From Sinohyriopsis cumingii (lineage: Eukaryota > Mollusca > Bivalvia > Unionida > Unionidae), in assembly GCA_028554795.2 (NCBI GenBank), contig CM068832.1, positions 89,646,511-89,710,510 on the forward strand: 64,000 bases of DNA, given 5' to 3'. Positions 32,884 through 46,222 of this stretch are shown here, one piece after another. The translations under genes were made by a program, and so were the position numbers. The stretch's first letter is position 1. Each line of letters begins with the position of its first letter. Under the pieces are notes generated by a model. That model had not been told where the DNA came from, searched no databases, and was given only the letters and a program-made list of their open reading frames with translations.

Positions 32884-33463
32884 AAGCCTGCTTGAAAACT
32901 AATGGCAAAGCAAAGGCAAATGGAATGGAAGAGACCATATCAGAGACCCTCAAATATGCACCCAACCAACGCAGAATGATAAAAAACAAGGTAATCCAAA
33001 TGACTCTTATTTCATCAATATTGGATTCAGTTTCGTCTTTTAAAGCATAGTATTTGCAAAGCGGATGCATTTCTAAACTGATAACAAAATCAGCTTATCC
33101 TATTGCCCAGGACTATCAGAGCTAGAGTCCAGCTAACTACAATATGCATATATCTTGTCTGATCGGACAAGTGCCTCCATTTGGAATTTTTATTCACATG
33201 AAATATTTGGATGAAATAAATTCATCTTTGTGCAAATTGATTGCACCATCCACTTGCCAGAAATGACAAGTAAGTGCAAAGTTATCTTGTATCATGGCTT
33301 AACGATAGTAAGGGAAGCACAAGTGCAGTGAAGAAAATTTCATACATTTTTATAATGCTGATTAACATGACTTCTGCATATGTAACTAGTGCTGAGATGA
33401 TATGACTTTATTTAAGCATTGCAATTTTGTTTTAATTTGCAGGTGCCTGAGCAGAAGAAGTAA
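32884..33463 (+). CDS. Last two coding exons of an unidentified host gene
   Basis: Exon 32884-32990 follows TTACTCATGCAG and ends AACAAG|GTAATC. Exon 33443-33463 follows TTTTGTTTTAATTTGCAG and gives GTGCCTGAG...TAA. Joined, the frame stays open: the first exon enters with one base from an upstream exon and ends on a codon boundary, and the second adds VPEQKK and stops. The peptide is Lys-rich (ACLKTNGKAKANG, LKYAPNQRRMIKNK) and I cannot name it. A polyadenylation signal AATAAA is at 33527-33532. The upstream exon must lie further left, so the viral-type block and the L2 copy may sit in an intron of this gene, though the intron could also start right of 31.3 kb. Confidence 0.65.
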
Positions 33464-33526
33464 TAGATAAACTTTACAGTGGAGTTGGAGACTGATTCTG
33501 ATTCATAATCTTAATTAAATCTAGAA

Positions 33527-33532
33527 AATAAA
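33527..33532 (+). terminator. Polyadenylation signal of the host gene
   Basis: AATAAA 64 bases after the stop codon at 33463, with no other signal nearby. Confidence 0.6.
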
Positions 33533-34158
33533 CATTAAAGTCATATTAAAATATCTGTTGTATTGTTTCCTTCTTTCATTTTTCTCTTAAAAACAAATGT
33601 CTGAACCTTTAGTCTGTAAATTCAGTGGATTCCTTATCAGCCCATCTACTTTTACTTTACACCATGCTACTTTAAAAAAAAAATGAATTATCCCCATTGG
33701 GGTAGGTCCCCCCAACCCCCCACCCTACTTTGTCAACTTACCTGCCACATTTAAATCTAATGGAAGGCCCTGCTGTAAAGCCTGTTAGTAAAACTACCCA
33801 ACAAGAGGATTTCATACATTTGCAACTCCTAGATGGATGGTAATGTTTTCATTTTTGTAATGTAGATTTGGACATTCTTGCCACCAGTATGGAATATGTG
33901 TTTCAGAAACACAAGCAGCTTTCATCAGATTTGCATATAGGTTTTATATGTTGTGAGTATGTTGTAGGAAGTTTTTTTAAATAACATCATATGAGATGAT
34001 GCCAGTGGAAATGGCAGAAAAGTGTCTGTATTGTTCACCAACTACACCTTGTTCTTACAAAATGTGGCTGTTACACATTCCCATGATGATGTCACTGACA
34101 GCCATCAGTGAGGAATGCCCCAACAAGCATAATACAAATTGCTTCCATTGTAATTGTT
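33533..34158. other. Intergenic stretch without a feature
   Basis: AT-rich sequence with short C and A runs near 33670-33725. No coding signal. Confidence 0.5.
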
Positions 34159-34501
34159 ACAATTCCGTTCTGACCACTCCGGTGTCCTAGTGGTTAGAGC
34201 GTCCGCCTCAGAAGCGGGAGGTCATGGGTTCAAACCCCAGCCAAGTCATACCAAAGACTTACAAAAATGGTATTAACAGCTACCTCGCTAGACGCTCAGC
34301 ATTAAGAGGTTAGTGTTAGGACTGATCGGCCTGGTGTCAGGATAATGTGACTGGGTGCAACATCATACTACATGTTTGCAGCATGATGCCCCAGTGCTAT
34401 ACATCACTATAAACTGCCACACTGCAGACATCGTAGCAATATGACTGAAAAATTATTCAAGCTACGTTAAAAATCCAATCACACACACACAATTCCATTC
34501 T
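34159..34501 (+). mobile_element. tRNA-derived SINE (family A) with target-site duplication
   Basis: The tRNA-like head has TCCTAGTGGTTAGAGCG (A box region) and GGGTTCAAACCCC (B box). The body includes GCTCAGCATTAAGAGGTTAGT and GATGCCCCAGTGCTA, with a 3' end of AAGCTACGTTAAAAATC plus (CA)n. It is flanked by ACAATTCCGTTCT (34159-34171) and ACAATTCCATTCT (34489-34501), a 13-bp duplication with one mismatch. A 5'-truncated copy is at 45986-46222. Confidence 0.9.
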
Positions 34502-37500
34502 ACGATCCAGAACCAACACTAATTCCGTACTACAGTTCTTGCATTTCAATCCAATTTTGCTTTTGAAATGTAGTGCCACTCAATTCATAATGAACCCATT
34601 CATTTCAAACACTCGCAAATACTTATTATTCCTGTCTACAACTGAAAAATATCTATATAAAAAAACGTGTAACTGTGTTTTATGCAAGGGCATGGAGATG
34701 CACAAAAACTTGCACCTGAAGCTTGAATAAAACCCCGACTGTGGATAAGACTTTACCCATCGATTACCCCAGCTTGGGGATAAATTCCGACCGTGGCGAT
34801 TTATTATATATCCTATGACTGCTCCAGCTTGAGGGCAAAATCCAAGCACATCCCTAAAAAGATAACAAGTATAGCGGCTCTTTACCTTCTGTAAATGCCA
34901 CTTGAGCTTCCTGATGCTGTTGTATCTGCCATTTGACAGAATCACGAATGTGGATATATTTCTTAATTGCCTCTAGTTGTTGAGCTAGTTTAGCTGTATG
35001 AAATTCCTTTGTGCAGACTCACTCATTATTAATATTACAACAGTGATTTAATTACACATCACCTGTCAGCACACCGATGATAAGTCAGTTATTTTATAAC
35101 ACACCAACAAGCTTGCCCCTTGCACCCCCCCCCCTTTTTTTTTTATTTGGGCACCTGTGGACATGAATCTGCAAGGCTCAAATTGTCATTTTTAATATAA
35201 GATCTCAACATTTTTAAGGCCTTAATTTTAAAGACATCCTTAAAACCCCCAAAAGGTTATCAACTGGATCACCAGCCTTCGTTTAGAGTAACAGCAAGTA
35301 TATATATATATTTAGGTCTAAGGAAACACAATAAAAATGTTTGATTTAACAATGACATATTTGCCTCAGGTCTGTGATCCTGAAGTGAATATTAACTGTC
35401 CATTTATTTTCTTGGCTTTTCTTTACTAGGAAATTGATTATAGAGATTTCTGCAATGGTGAAGGCAATGTAAAAATTGGTTACTATAACATACTTTTTAC
35501 GCCATGTTTGAAAAAATAAATCCAATGGAAAGGTTATAGTCTGAAAATCTTCATTAAATTAAGTTAATATAGGGGAAAAAACTTTAAGAGTTCATAAATA
35601 TTTTTCAGTGCTGAATAAAGATATAACATAACACTTTCTGCTGTGATTTTAATAGTTTCTGAGAGCATGAAAAATTTCTAGAACTATAATGTATAAATGT
35701 TTTCAAAAGATTATATTAATATGAGGGAAAAATCTGTTATGAAATAAACTGACAAGATCTTGTATGAATTCATGTTATCTTTAAATATGATATTTGTGTG
35801 AAAATATCTGGAAGAAAAAACAAGATGGTGCCACTCACACATACAATGTGGTTGCCACAGTAGCCATATTAAGAAACTTTTTATCGCTACTTCTGAATGG
35901 ATAATTGTGTCAGCGTGTCAACATGTGTACAAAATACTTATGTTGATGTCTAGCAGGTCCTGAATGAGAATTATGGTGCTGTACAGACATCCTATAAGGC
36001 CACCAATGTGGCCATCCTGAAAATCTTGGTATAACTACTTCTCCTGAATGAATCGTCATATCAGTGAAAGACTTCTTATGTCTAGTTGGACGTAAATGAA
36101 AATAGTGCCAATCTAACCTCCAATATGGCTGTTTTAATGGGCATCTGGAAAACCCCTTCCTTGCTACTTCTCCTAGATGGCTGGTCATTTTGACATTGTG
36201 CTTTCACTAGATGACCTATTTGATGTCTGGTTGGCCATAAATGGAACTATGCATATGGTTTTGATGTCTAGTTGGTCCTAAATGTGGTTTTTGCTGCTCA
36301 TAAACTTCTAATGGTATTATAGTTGGTTCCTTAATGAAACTGCTGTACAAAATTAAAAGGCCTTCTCACTTTCTGTCAAGTTGGATACAATTATCTTTAC
36401 CAGCTAGGATTTCTTGATCCTCTTTTTTTATACATCAACCCTTCGCATATGTAGTTAGCTAAAACAGTATTTTGAACAATTAATTGCCCTCTTGCAAATA
36501 CAATCCCAATTGCATGCTTTTACCAGTGTGAGAGCTCCTTATATAAGTAGCTAAGTATTCAGTAACTGAATTTCCACATCCACATGCATCAACTCAGAAT
36601 TAAAAGTTGCAAAACATATACAAATTTGAAAATCTTGAGACATGTGTCACTTTGCATGGTGGGTGTTATGATTTAAATGCAACAAGGAAATTGAATTAGG
36701 GTTAATTTCTTTAAGCTGTATTCAATCATGGGGCCCTGGATTATAGAATGGTCTAGGCATACACATCACTAATCAACTCTCTCTAGTCCAACCAATGTGT
36801 GTATATGAGAAAGCTTGCCAGTAGCGTTATGTGTGTTGATTTCTTCCAATAAATATGTTGGCTGCCATGTAAAGTCTATGATGTCCTGAAAAATGGTGTT
36901 AAGCTCCATACAAGCAAGCTAAACAATCAATGATATAATGGAACAGTAGACACCATTTTAGCTAAATATGCCAAGAATTGATTTAGAGACTTGGTTAGTG
37001 ATGATGACTTAAAATTGGCAAGGGATTAAAAAGATAAAAGAAATGACCTTTCATGGCACTGTAATATAACAAATGAGGAAAAACAAAAGTTTATTGCATT
37101 TGAACCTTTTGTTTTTTCACAGTTTCAATTTAAGTCATAAGGCCCCTTATTTTGCCTTACCAAACATATAGCAAGTTATTACCTCAAGCCCTAGCACTAA
37201 TAATGCCTCACAAGTAAGCAGTCTTTTATGAAGTCTCAGGTCTGAGTATATGTCTAGCAATACTTATGTCCAGTTTGTTTATAAAATTCTTTCTCACATG
37301 GTACAGTTTTCAGAGAGACACGATAAATTCAACAAGTGTGGTAATGAAGGGACAGGCATTCTTTATTTATGCACACATCCCAAAGGGACATTGCTATGTT
37401 TGAATCAACACTGAACTGAAGAATGGAGCATCAGCTGCATCAATTAAAATATTGTGGCCCACACAAAATACTGCAAGGACTATAATCAATTTATGAGTGC

Positions 37501-38360
37501 AATGGGCATGAATTACTGTAGCAGACTGGAGGAAGTAATCCGAATTTATTAATATCTTGAAGCTAAATATAGTAAAGTTTTCATCTATAATCTGTGGAAT
37601 CATTTTTGCACACAGTTTGCAGGATTTGTCTTTGGGTCATCGTTTTTCTTTTTCTTCATCTTTCTAGCTTATGGTATCTTGATAAGTCTTATGGTGCTGT
37701 GCAACTGCACTTGATGATTACCACAGCCAGTGACATTGTATCAAATCTTCTGGGATCAGATGATTCAATGCAAATTCCACATAACCTATCACCATCCTCA
37801 TGTTTGCCATCTGACTTACTAAGTTATTTTGCCTAAATAATAATAAAAACAATCTGGTCTGATGTATTGATAGCGTTCTGAATGACCATAATATATTCTC
37901 TGTATCTATCCTAGAAAATCCTGAGTGGATTGCTGTTTGGTTTTAATAAACCAAAGTAATCCAATGAAAGGCATTTTACAGACACAAGTGTCTGTTTCCT
38001 GTATGCAGTGATTAAATGATAGTATTATGTCTTTATTTTTTTAAAACTGATGATACATATGATCACCTTCAATGTGCAATATTAGTTATGTTAATTAACG
38101 AGTGGGCAATATTTGAATTTCAAAGATAAAAGTGTATGCCATGATCACTTTAGTAGGATGATTTGTCAAGTGAGGTTATCTTTTCTGTTTGAATAAATAT
38201 TGTTAACTAAACTATTTTCGCAAGTTATGACATAAGAATGATTCAAAGAAAGAAAATTCATTAAATTGAACATATAAAATGTAATACTGCAACAGAGTCT
38301 AGATGAACTATTTCTTCAGAGACACAATCCAGACTCTGTGGCAGCAAAATTATCAAATAG
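34502..38360. other. Long stretch without a supported gene
   Basis: Intergenic or intronic DNA. The only structure I see is a set of degenerate units of about 140 bp at 35830-36250 (listed separately). Open frames at 34580-34945 and 37594-37836 have no family signal or splice context I trust. Confidence 0.5.
35830..36250 (+). repeat. Degenerate about 140-bp repeat units, three copies
   Basis: Units share a GCTACTTCTCCTGAATG-like start, a GATGTCTAGTTGG block and a CCAATATGG(C/T)-type block. The same family is present in the opposite orientation at 56870-57470. Confidence 0.6.
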
Positions 38361-38525
38361 GACACAACTAAGAGACAATCACATTTTCAGTCACAATGGT
38401 TTGACAATTATCAATGGCTTGAATTCATTGACTGTGAAGGCAAAGTGATTTGCAGTTACTGCAAAAAAAGTTCCCAAACTGTCACAGATTTTAAATTCTA
38501 CCAGTGGACTTGTAAGTGTAACTGA
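38361..38525 (+). pseudogene. Zinc-finger exon remnant of hAT/ZMYM-type transposase-derived protein
   Basis: A 54-codon frame reads RQSHFQSQWFDNYQWLEFID then GKVICSYCKKSS. The pattern (WF..Y.WLEF, then C-x2-C) is the TTF/BED-like N-terminal finger of hAT-derived proteins of the ZNF862/ZMYM kind. A GT donor (ACTT|GTAAGT) lies at 38510-38516. I see no transposase core nearby, so this is a fragment. Confidence 0.5.
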
Positions 38526-41320
38526 CAAATTCAGGATTTAATCAAGCAAGTCTCATGATAGTATTATACCTAATAAAGCAAAATGTAGCACAGTATATTC
38601 ATGACACTTAGGCCAGCATGTACAAAATATTCCTCAAGTTACAGTTGCTAGCACTCCACTAAGAAATGTCATTTTATAATAAATAAAAATGTAATGGAAA
38701 AAAAAAATCGATAAAGTGATTGCACTCTTTAACATAGCCTACTACCTAACTCAATAATGAAAGTGATTTGGTTCATTATATCTTTGTGTTTTATGGAATA
38801 AATGCATACATCTGATTGAATTTTAGGCAAGAGACTGAACTTTTGGGTTAAGTTAAAATGTATGTGGAACAAATGCATTTTCTAAAACTACTTGTATCAG
38901 TGTGCATTGTGACTTTTCTTTAAGATAACTCTAAATGGTACTGGGTATATATCATTTTCTTCAACTGCACACTGTTGTCTTCCATTTGATTTGATGACTT
39001 ACAGCTATACTGTCTACACAGTAGGCCTCAACGTCAGGAAAAATTCTGTATACTTCAGTTACAGCTGAAATAAGTTTTGCATTAGTACCTGAATCAGACA
39101 AAAAAGGTTGTGTTCTGGTGTGTGAATAGAAATGGCTAAAAGTAATATAGACAAAAGCCATAAGAGTACACAAGTTACATATGAAAACCACCAATTCACT
39201 TGCATGTGTGGCATACAAGTTCAAAGATTTGCTTCATGTTTATTTCTGTACACACATTGTTCAACTCATAAGATATTTTAAGAGCTATTTCTCTATTGTA
39301 TGCATAATTCATTTACAAATGTGATTAGTGGGCCACACCGAAGGCCATACTATTAGTTCACTTGGCAATATGGTAACGTCAGCTGAAAAGCATAATCATC
39401 CATTAAAAGAGCATTATGATATGAACATTAGGTATTTAGGACATATAGATTTTTCTTTTCCAAATGGAGTCCAAGTAATTATTGCCCAATCCAGGTATAA
39501 TTTTGTACACAAGTAAAGAACAAAATAAGATAAATCTTCATTTATTTGCAATTGACAATACACTTCTTAATGAATATACACTTTTGCATTTATTTTGTAT
39601 CACTTGAATAAACAATATTTCTTTCAGTTCATTTTAAACTTTTATTTTATATCACTTGAGTAAACAATATCTCTTTCGTTTCATTTAACACTTAGAAACA
39701 GGTTCTTCCAGTTACAATAATCAACTCTGGAAACAATAAACAAACTGGAACTTTTGCCCTAATTATATTACATTTACTAGGGTTAAAACAATAAATTCCT
39801 TAACATAATAAATTAACAGTTCCAGTTAATCAAACACAAAATCACCTTTTATACAGGGTGTGAACTGTTAATATTTACAGGATAAAGCTTATAGTTTCCA
39901 AATTGATTGAAGCTTACATGTTGCAGTTGCTGGCACATATCTATTTCCAGCATGGTTTGCATACATTCCACCTTTAATAATTTTGTTACTTCCCTACCCC
40001 ACCCCATTCAGTAACAAGTATCAAAAATCAGGCTCATTCTAAGGCAAAGTCTGTAACTTGTGTACCACAGTCATCAGAGAGACAAAGATGCAAAACTTTA
40101 TGATGCCTGTCAAAGGAAGAAAACAGTTTGTTGTTTACCCAAGTTTTGAACCAGTTAACTTGAATTCTCAGACCATCAATTGCTACAGCCCCACTAATTA
40201 CAATTGTTAGGGAATAATGAGAACTCACCTTCAGTTATCTGTGTATATATATAATTTTAATAACCAAGAATACCGGATGTCTGGGAACATTATAGCATTC
40301 AATGGTAACGTCAGATCTGAGATGAGAGAATTAAACAAGCATAGTACATGACATAATATATCCATAAACTATTGACTGGGAAAAATACTACAGAACACCA
40401 TTTCTGCTGGCAGTAAGATGTTGAACCTATATGTCATAAATATCAGGTTGGACATCTAGGACCAGTAATATTCATAATGGGCAGTACCCACCCCCCACCC
40501 CCCCAAGTGAGAAGGGCCTGATTTGTAATCTAAGCCACCCAACCTATCACAGCCTTTATAGTACTTGAAACAAATATTGAGTAATAGTAAAACAAACTCT
40601 GAAAGTTATTAAAACCAATTTGTTATATTTCCATAACTCTGCATAGTTAACTGTGCAAGCAGACTTAAACATATCAGTGTATGACAGTTAAATTGAGCTA
40701 TAGCATCGATTAACAGAAGCTACGAATTCATCAACAAGCAGTGAACAATCATCTTCACAATAAATGTCAAACATTAGCATCCATAAGCTGTCAAGACAAG
40801 TTGTTACACTGGATATATAATCATCCATTTATTTCAAACAAGCTGTGAAAAACGAACCTCACGTCCGCTATATGTACGCTGGCCATTGCAAAGGATGCTT
40901 TAATAGATTAATGTTTATCGTCGTGTCTTGACAACCATTTTGCGCGCGCACACCGGAAAGTCATGCTATATATTTGTTACTTGTGAACGTATTCGTGGGC
41001 AGTACGCTATATATTGTTCCCGTGACCGTATTCACGGGCAGAATGCTATATGTTTGTTCTTCGTGAACGTATTTTTGGGCAGTTACTTTGTCATCTTCAA
41101 CCTAAAGGTCAAAACTGCCCATGAAATATATATATCTGCCCACGAACCGAAAACATGAATAGGACTATAACATAAGTGTATATACTTATTTTCAACATAT
41201 ACATAATTACTATGTAAGAAATACAACCTATGTATATGTATTTTGATTTGAAATGTAAACTATATCATGTCCTTCCCGTAAACCCACTTTCGGGATGACT
41301 GCCCACAACGCACCTAAAAC

Positions 41321-41323
<3 letters not shown>
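38526..41323. other. Stretch without a supported gene
   Basis: Minus-strand frames at 38961-39224 and 40034-40228 have fairly protein-like translations (for example DGLRIQVNWFKTWVNNKLF) but match nothing I know and lack convincing splice sites. A three-copy repeat of about 45 bp (GCTATAT...GTGAACGTATTCGTGGGCAG) lies at 40968-41095. Confidence 0.4.

Positions 41324-41380
<57 letters not shown>
41324..41380. repeat. (TA)n microsatellite
   Basis: An uninterrupted TA dinucleotide run of about 57 bp. Confidence 0.95.
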
Positions 41381-41383
<3 letters not shown>

Positions 41384-42263
41384 CACCTTTACAGAAAAAT
41401 AAAAGTACACCATGTACACAAAATTCCAATCTTTTGTTAAAATAATAAAGAAAATTATACAACTCGAAAAATTTGGAAAATTGCATCGGTGGCTCACACA
41501 TTATTGGGAAAGTAAGTGTCCAATAGTAAAACTGGACGAAATTTGATTGTACGAGTCTCAGCGTTCCAGGGCGTACCAGCATCTAATGGCTCACAGCGTC
41601 ACAAGGGTGCCTTTCCTTTTTGCCTCGCCTAGACATGTCCAAAATCTCAAAATTAAGGACTGCGACACTGCACATAAAAACGGGGCTGTGGTGGTACCAT
41701 AACCACAGACCCGATTAATTAAGAATCCTGACCTTCAGGATTTAACCGGTCGCGAAAGCAGTAGCTGCGCAGGTGACCTAAATCTATTATCGAATCGTAT
41801 CGGTTAGAGGGAACTTTTGAATTTGAATTAAAGAAATATGTAATATAGATGTTTGTTTGTTGGCTCTACCAGCTAATTCATTCCCCAAAGTAGCTGCCAC
41901 CTACCCCACACAGCTACAACAGCTATGATGGCCAGTAATGTACTTACGTATCAACAGTACAGAAGAATGACTGATACAACCCCAAAATATCGTTAAGTGC
42001 ATTCACATGAATCCCGTCACAGCTATTAAATATGCAACTGTCTTTAAGTCAATTAACAATATTTCCGCGACAGTATTATTCCAATTAATCTGAAATATTA
42101 CGAGCAATATAATTCCAAAGAATGATTAAATCAAATAAATGAATCCCCCTCAATATAAGTTAAAAACATCCAAGAATCGTGGTACTAATAAGATTGCTAA
42201 GACGTAGTTACTAAAACATAAAGGTGGTTCAATGACGCTTTTACATTGCACATCAAACCGTTA
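41381..42263. other. Stretch without a supported gene
   Basis: No coding signal or repeat that I can identify on either strand. Confidence 0.5.
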
Positions 42264-42605
42264 AACGAGGTAACGTGGGTTACACTAGCTATTCAACGAG
42301 GTAACGTGGGTTACACTAGCTATTCAACGAGGTAACGTGGGTTACACTAGCTATTCGACGAGGTAACGTGGGTTACACTAGCTATTCAACGAGGTAACGT
42401 GGGTTACACTAGCTATTCAACGAGGTAACGTGGGTTACACTAGCTATTCAACGAGGTAACGTGGGTTACACTAGCTATTCAACGAGGTAACGTGGGTTAC
42501 ACTAGCTATTCAACGAAGTAACGTGGGTTACACTAGCTATTCAACGAGGTAACGTGGGTTACACTAGCTATTCAACGAGGTAACGTGGGTTACACTAGCT
42601 ATTCA
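42264..42605. repeat. 31-bp minisatellite, 11 copies
   Basis: Near-identical units of AACGAGGTAACGTGGG + TTACACTAGCTATTC. Only two unit variants are visible (CGACGAGG and AACGAAGT). Each unit contains GTAAC-GTGG-GTTAC, a five-base inverted repeat. The low divergence points to recent expansion or homogenisation. Confidence 0.95.
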
Positions 42606-42904
42606 AGAATTAGATCTGCCTAGCCCTTGCAGGAAAAAAGATGACCTCCATTCACAGCGAGTTACATCTACATGGATTCAACTTTTTAATTTTATGACTG
42701 AATATACGTATAATTAAAATTTATTTCTTTAAAGTGCAAACTTGCGATTATTATACACAATACTTTCTAATACATGACATGCTCAGTTGGGTTTGATATT
42801 GAATTTGACACCTTTAGGTTTGCAAAACTCTTCAGGAAAGATGAATATAAATTAATGTTTCTTTAATAAGAACTATATTTTCTATTTTAAGGTCAGAAAC
42901 ACAC

Positions 42905-43150
<246 letters not shown>

Positions 43151-43821
43151 AGTTACGACTCTGTGGTCCTAAACTAAGTAATAGAAAAGAGCAAAAAGCA
43201 TACGTTTTGTAAAATTCAACAAATAATTTATTTCCCTTGAACTTGTTCTTCTTAAATTATGGTAATTTTGTATTGTGTAATGTCGATGTAAGTCATTAAA
43301 ACACAAACAAGCCATATTAGCTGTTCTAGCACGTGCTATTTTATGTCAATTGCACTCAAACACAAGATTTGCACGTGCTGTTCATGTTCATATTTCATTG
43401 TGTCTAAAACTCCCGATATACGTAGCATTTTGCACAAATAATATTGATGAATTTATGTAAAGTTTTTTCTAGAGACAAAAGAAAAAAACAATATCGGCTT
43501 AGATGAACCAGAAATATCAAGAAATCTTTTAATGTCTCCTCCAGTGTTTAATGCACATGCAATGCATATAATCTTTTCTAATAAGATCGATTTTTAAATT
43601 ATCAAGATCTGGAAGATGTGGTCGCAGAAAACATGATTGTCGTATCTTCTTGTACGCTAGTTATGACATAACATATCAAATATTACTTACTGTACAAAAT
43701 TAAAAGGTATTTTTAAAAAATTATTCAAGCATTAATTAGGATCAGAACGAAGATAAAAACCTGACACTATCGATTGTGAGAGATGTGGAGGTTGGTCTGT
43801 TCGTTGTTATCATGCTCAAAT
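43151..43821. other. Stretch without a supported gene
   Basis: AT-rich intergenic sequence; nothing recognisable. Confidence 0.5.
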
Positions 43822-44293
43822 GCCATCATCGCAAGCCAAGATTCCGATATGTTAACCCTACCAAAACCTGGCGGATCGAGCAGATAATACAGTGCTTTAT
43901 CCTAGCGAAACCTATTGGATTTTATGAGTTTCCTCCGTTAGTATGTAATGATAACTAACTAACAGCGTGTAACTGCGGTGCATTGTACATCGGCTGAAAA
44001 TGGTGGAGGCAATTGACTTCCAAAAGGATACTTTGTAAGTTTAACATTGAAAGTATGATTACGTACCGAAGAGAAAATTGCTTATTTATGAGTCGATTCA
44101 AGTTGTGTGCTCCCCTTGTCTTGATAATGTAGGAACAGTGTTCAAAGTTGAACAACTTAATTTTGAATGCTTTCGGTGGCTTGCCGCCGCATCTAATGAA
44201 ATCCAGACCTGAAACATAGAAATATCTGCTCGATCCGCCAACGAGCAGCTGTGGTTTTAATAGCATATCGGAACCTTGGCTAGCGAAGATGGC
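43822..44293. repeat. Long imperfect inverted repeat, about 105-bp arms
   Basis: Left arm 43822-43928, right arm 44192-44293. Matching blocks include GCCATC-TCGC-AGCCAAG, TTCCGATATG, GGCGGATCGAGCAGATA and TGGATTT-AT-AG. The loop is about 260 bp. It could be a foldback/MITE-type element, or an inverted duplication. Confidence 0.75.
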
Positions 44294-44750
44294 TCACGTG
44301 CCATCACACACAAAAGCTCGTTTTAAGTATGTAGAGCGTTTAACCAACGACAGCACAAGGCTGTCTATATGGCGGAGATTCACGATGTATTGATTACAAG
44401 AGGCCCAAGTCAGCTTTGTAAATTGCACAACTGGAAACCAACATGAAAGAAAATTCACGTGTTGACATCGTGGAGTGTAAAGATATGTTTTCCCCCACTT
44501 AGATGCCACGTTGTCTTTTAGGCCAGGAAAACTATTTCGCATGTTTCCTGTTGTATGTAACCCCCCCCCCCCCAAAAAAAACCCCAAACAATTGCGTTGA
44601 CTGACCTGTCGTAATAACATTTCTGTTTTAACTCTCTTCCATTTAATTAAGGCAAACAACGGCTGCAAGACCTAATCGTATTCCTTTGCTACTCATTAAC
44701 ACGATGTTATGACAGTTTGATATGCAGCCGGTATAATTAGTTAAATAATT

Positions 44751-45013
44751 TGCGTGTTATTGTTGTAGGGTTTAACGCCATTTTTCAGCACACGATAGGC
44801 TATACATGGCGGCCAGTATTAATGGCGGAGGAAGAACTCGGGAAAACCCCAGAAAGAACCACCGACCCCACGAGAAGCTACTGGCAAGCTTTCTCACATA
44901 CCCACATTAGCCGAATCCGAGGCTTGAACCCAAGCAGAGAGGTGAGATGGCAGTGATCCGTAACGAAGAGCGCTTTAGACCACTCGGCCATTCACGGGCC
45001 CTGCGTGTTATTG
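44751..45013 (-). mobile_element. tRNA-derived SINE (family B) with perfect 12-bp target-site duplication
   Basis: In minus orientation the head has GAATGGCCGAGTGGTCTAAA (Ser/Leu-type A box) and GGGTTCAAGCC (B box); the 3' tail is CTGAAAAATGGCGTTAAACC. It is flanked by TGCGTGTTATTG at 44751-44762 and 45002-45013. A second copy is at 62065-62347. Confidence 0.95.
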
Positions 45014-45985
45014 AATAATGCTTTAGTCCAAGTCTGGTAGGCGTTAAAAATACTGGGAGAAGTAGGAAGTGCCTTCATATCCAATTCTGTTACCAATGAA
45101 AGAAATTAAATCTGGTCACGCCATTCAGAACATCTGGAATTCGTTTGTTATTATTTTTTTATCATGGAAAGTTTGTAGCGGTGGATTACTGACGGCAATT
45201 AAATAAGACACGTTTCAGGAGAAAAGCATTTTGGGTTAGTATTTTTATAAAACGAAAATTACAAAATTTAAAATAATTTTGTGATGAGTGTCATTTTATA
45301 CAGCAAAACTGGGACAATACAGGAAATACATTCACAAGATTTACACTCCGCCGTTTGTTTTCTAAGCTACTCTTACCGATATTTCACATACTTCCGATGT
45401 TATATTTCTATTTTATATTTATCTTCAGCTTTAAATGACAAAATTATTCAATTTCACCCACCAAACCGTAATTATCTTCCTGCTATTAAAACTATTTTAA
45501 TTAAATTTATGACTCCCGAACTACGCTTATTTGTTGAAAATGTTTTCAAACATTTTCTGCAAGGGGGAGAACTCAGCAAAACCCAAACACCTGTGATTCT
45601 CAATATCCTTCATTGCAAGCTACTTCCGCTGATTTAATAGGCAAAACTGGCAACTAAAGTATTTTAAATTTTTGTAACTGTGTCCATATCTAATAGCTGA
45701 TCAGCATCACTTGTACAAACTTGAAAATCCTCCATGCCTGATGCAGGGCCATTGCAAGTTTGCAGTGGACGAAACCGAGCCCCATTCCCCCACTCCATAT
45801 CACAAACTCCGCGAAAATGGCACCCTTACGAATGTTTCATGTCCAATTTCTCGAAAGTTTTGTTATGCATTTTTTTTTTATAGAACAAATCATTTAAAGA
45901 TTTTGATATCTTTTGTAATAATGATCATTTTTGTTCATTGATTGGCATCAATTGTGCCATTCTGAAATGTCTTCACGCCAGGACG
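45014..45985. other. Stretch without a supported gene
   Basis: An open frame of 118 codons at 45281-45637 has no recognisable domain or splice context. No repeat array is visible. Confidence 0.45.
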
Positions 45986-46222
45986 CCTTGTCATAACAAA
46001 GACTTATAACAATGGTACTAACAGCTGTCTCGCTAAATGCTCAGCATTAAGAGGTTAGTGTTAGGTCTGGGGTTAGGATAATGTGACTGGGTGGGACATG
46101 ATGCTATTTGAGACATGATGCCCCAGTGCTAGACATAACAATAAACTGACACACTGCAAGCATCGTAGTGATATGACTTAAAAATTGTTAAAGCTACGTT
46201 AAAAATCAAAATCACACACACA
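45986..46222 (+). mobile_element. 5'-truncated SINE (family A)
   Basis: Matches 34230-34490 from the CATAACAAAGACTTA block to the ACGTTAAAAATC plus (CA)n end. The tRNA-like head is missing. Confidence 0.85.

Noticed and set aside
34172-34250. A functional tRNA gene
   Set aside because: It has A and B boxes, but the sequence continues into a SINE body that is repeated at 45986-46222 and it is flanked by a target-site duplication.
42264-42605. CRISPR array
   Set aside because: The units are head-to-tail identical with no unique spacers, and the genome is eukaryotic.
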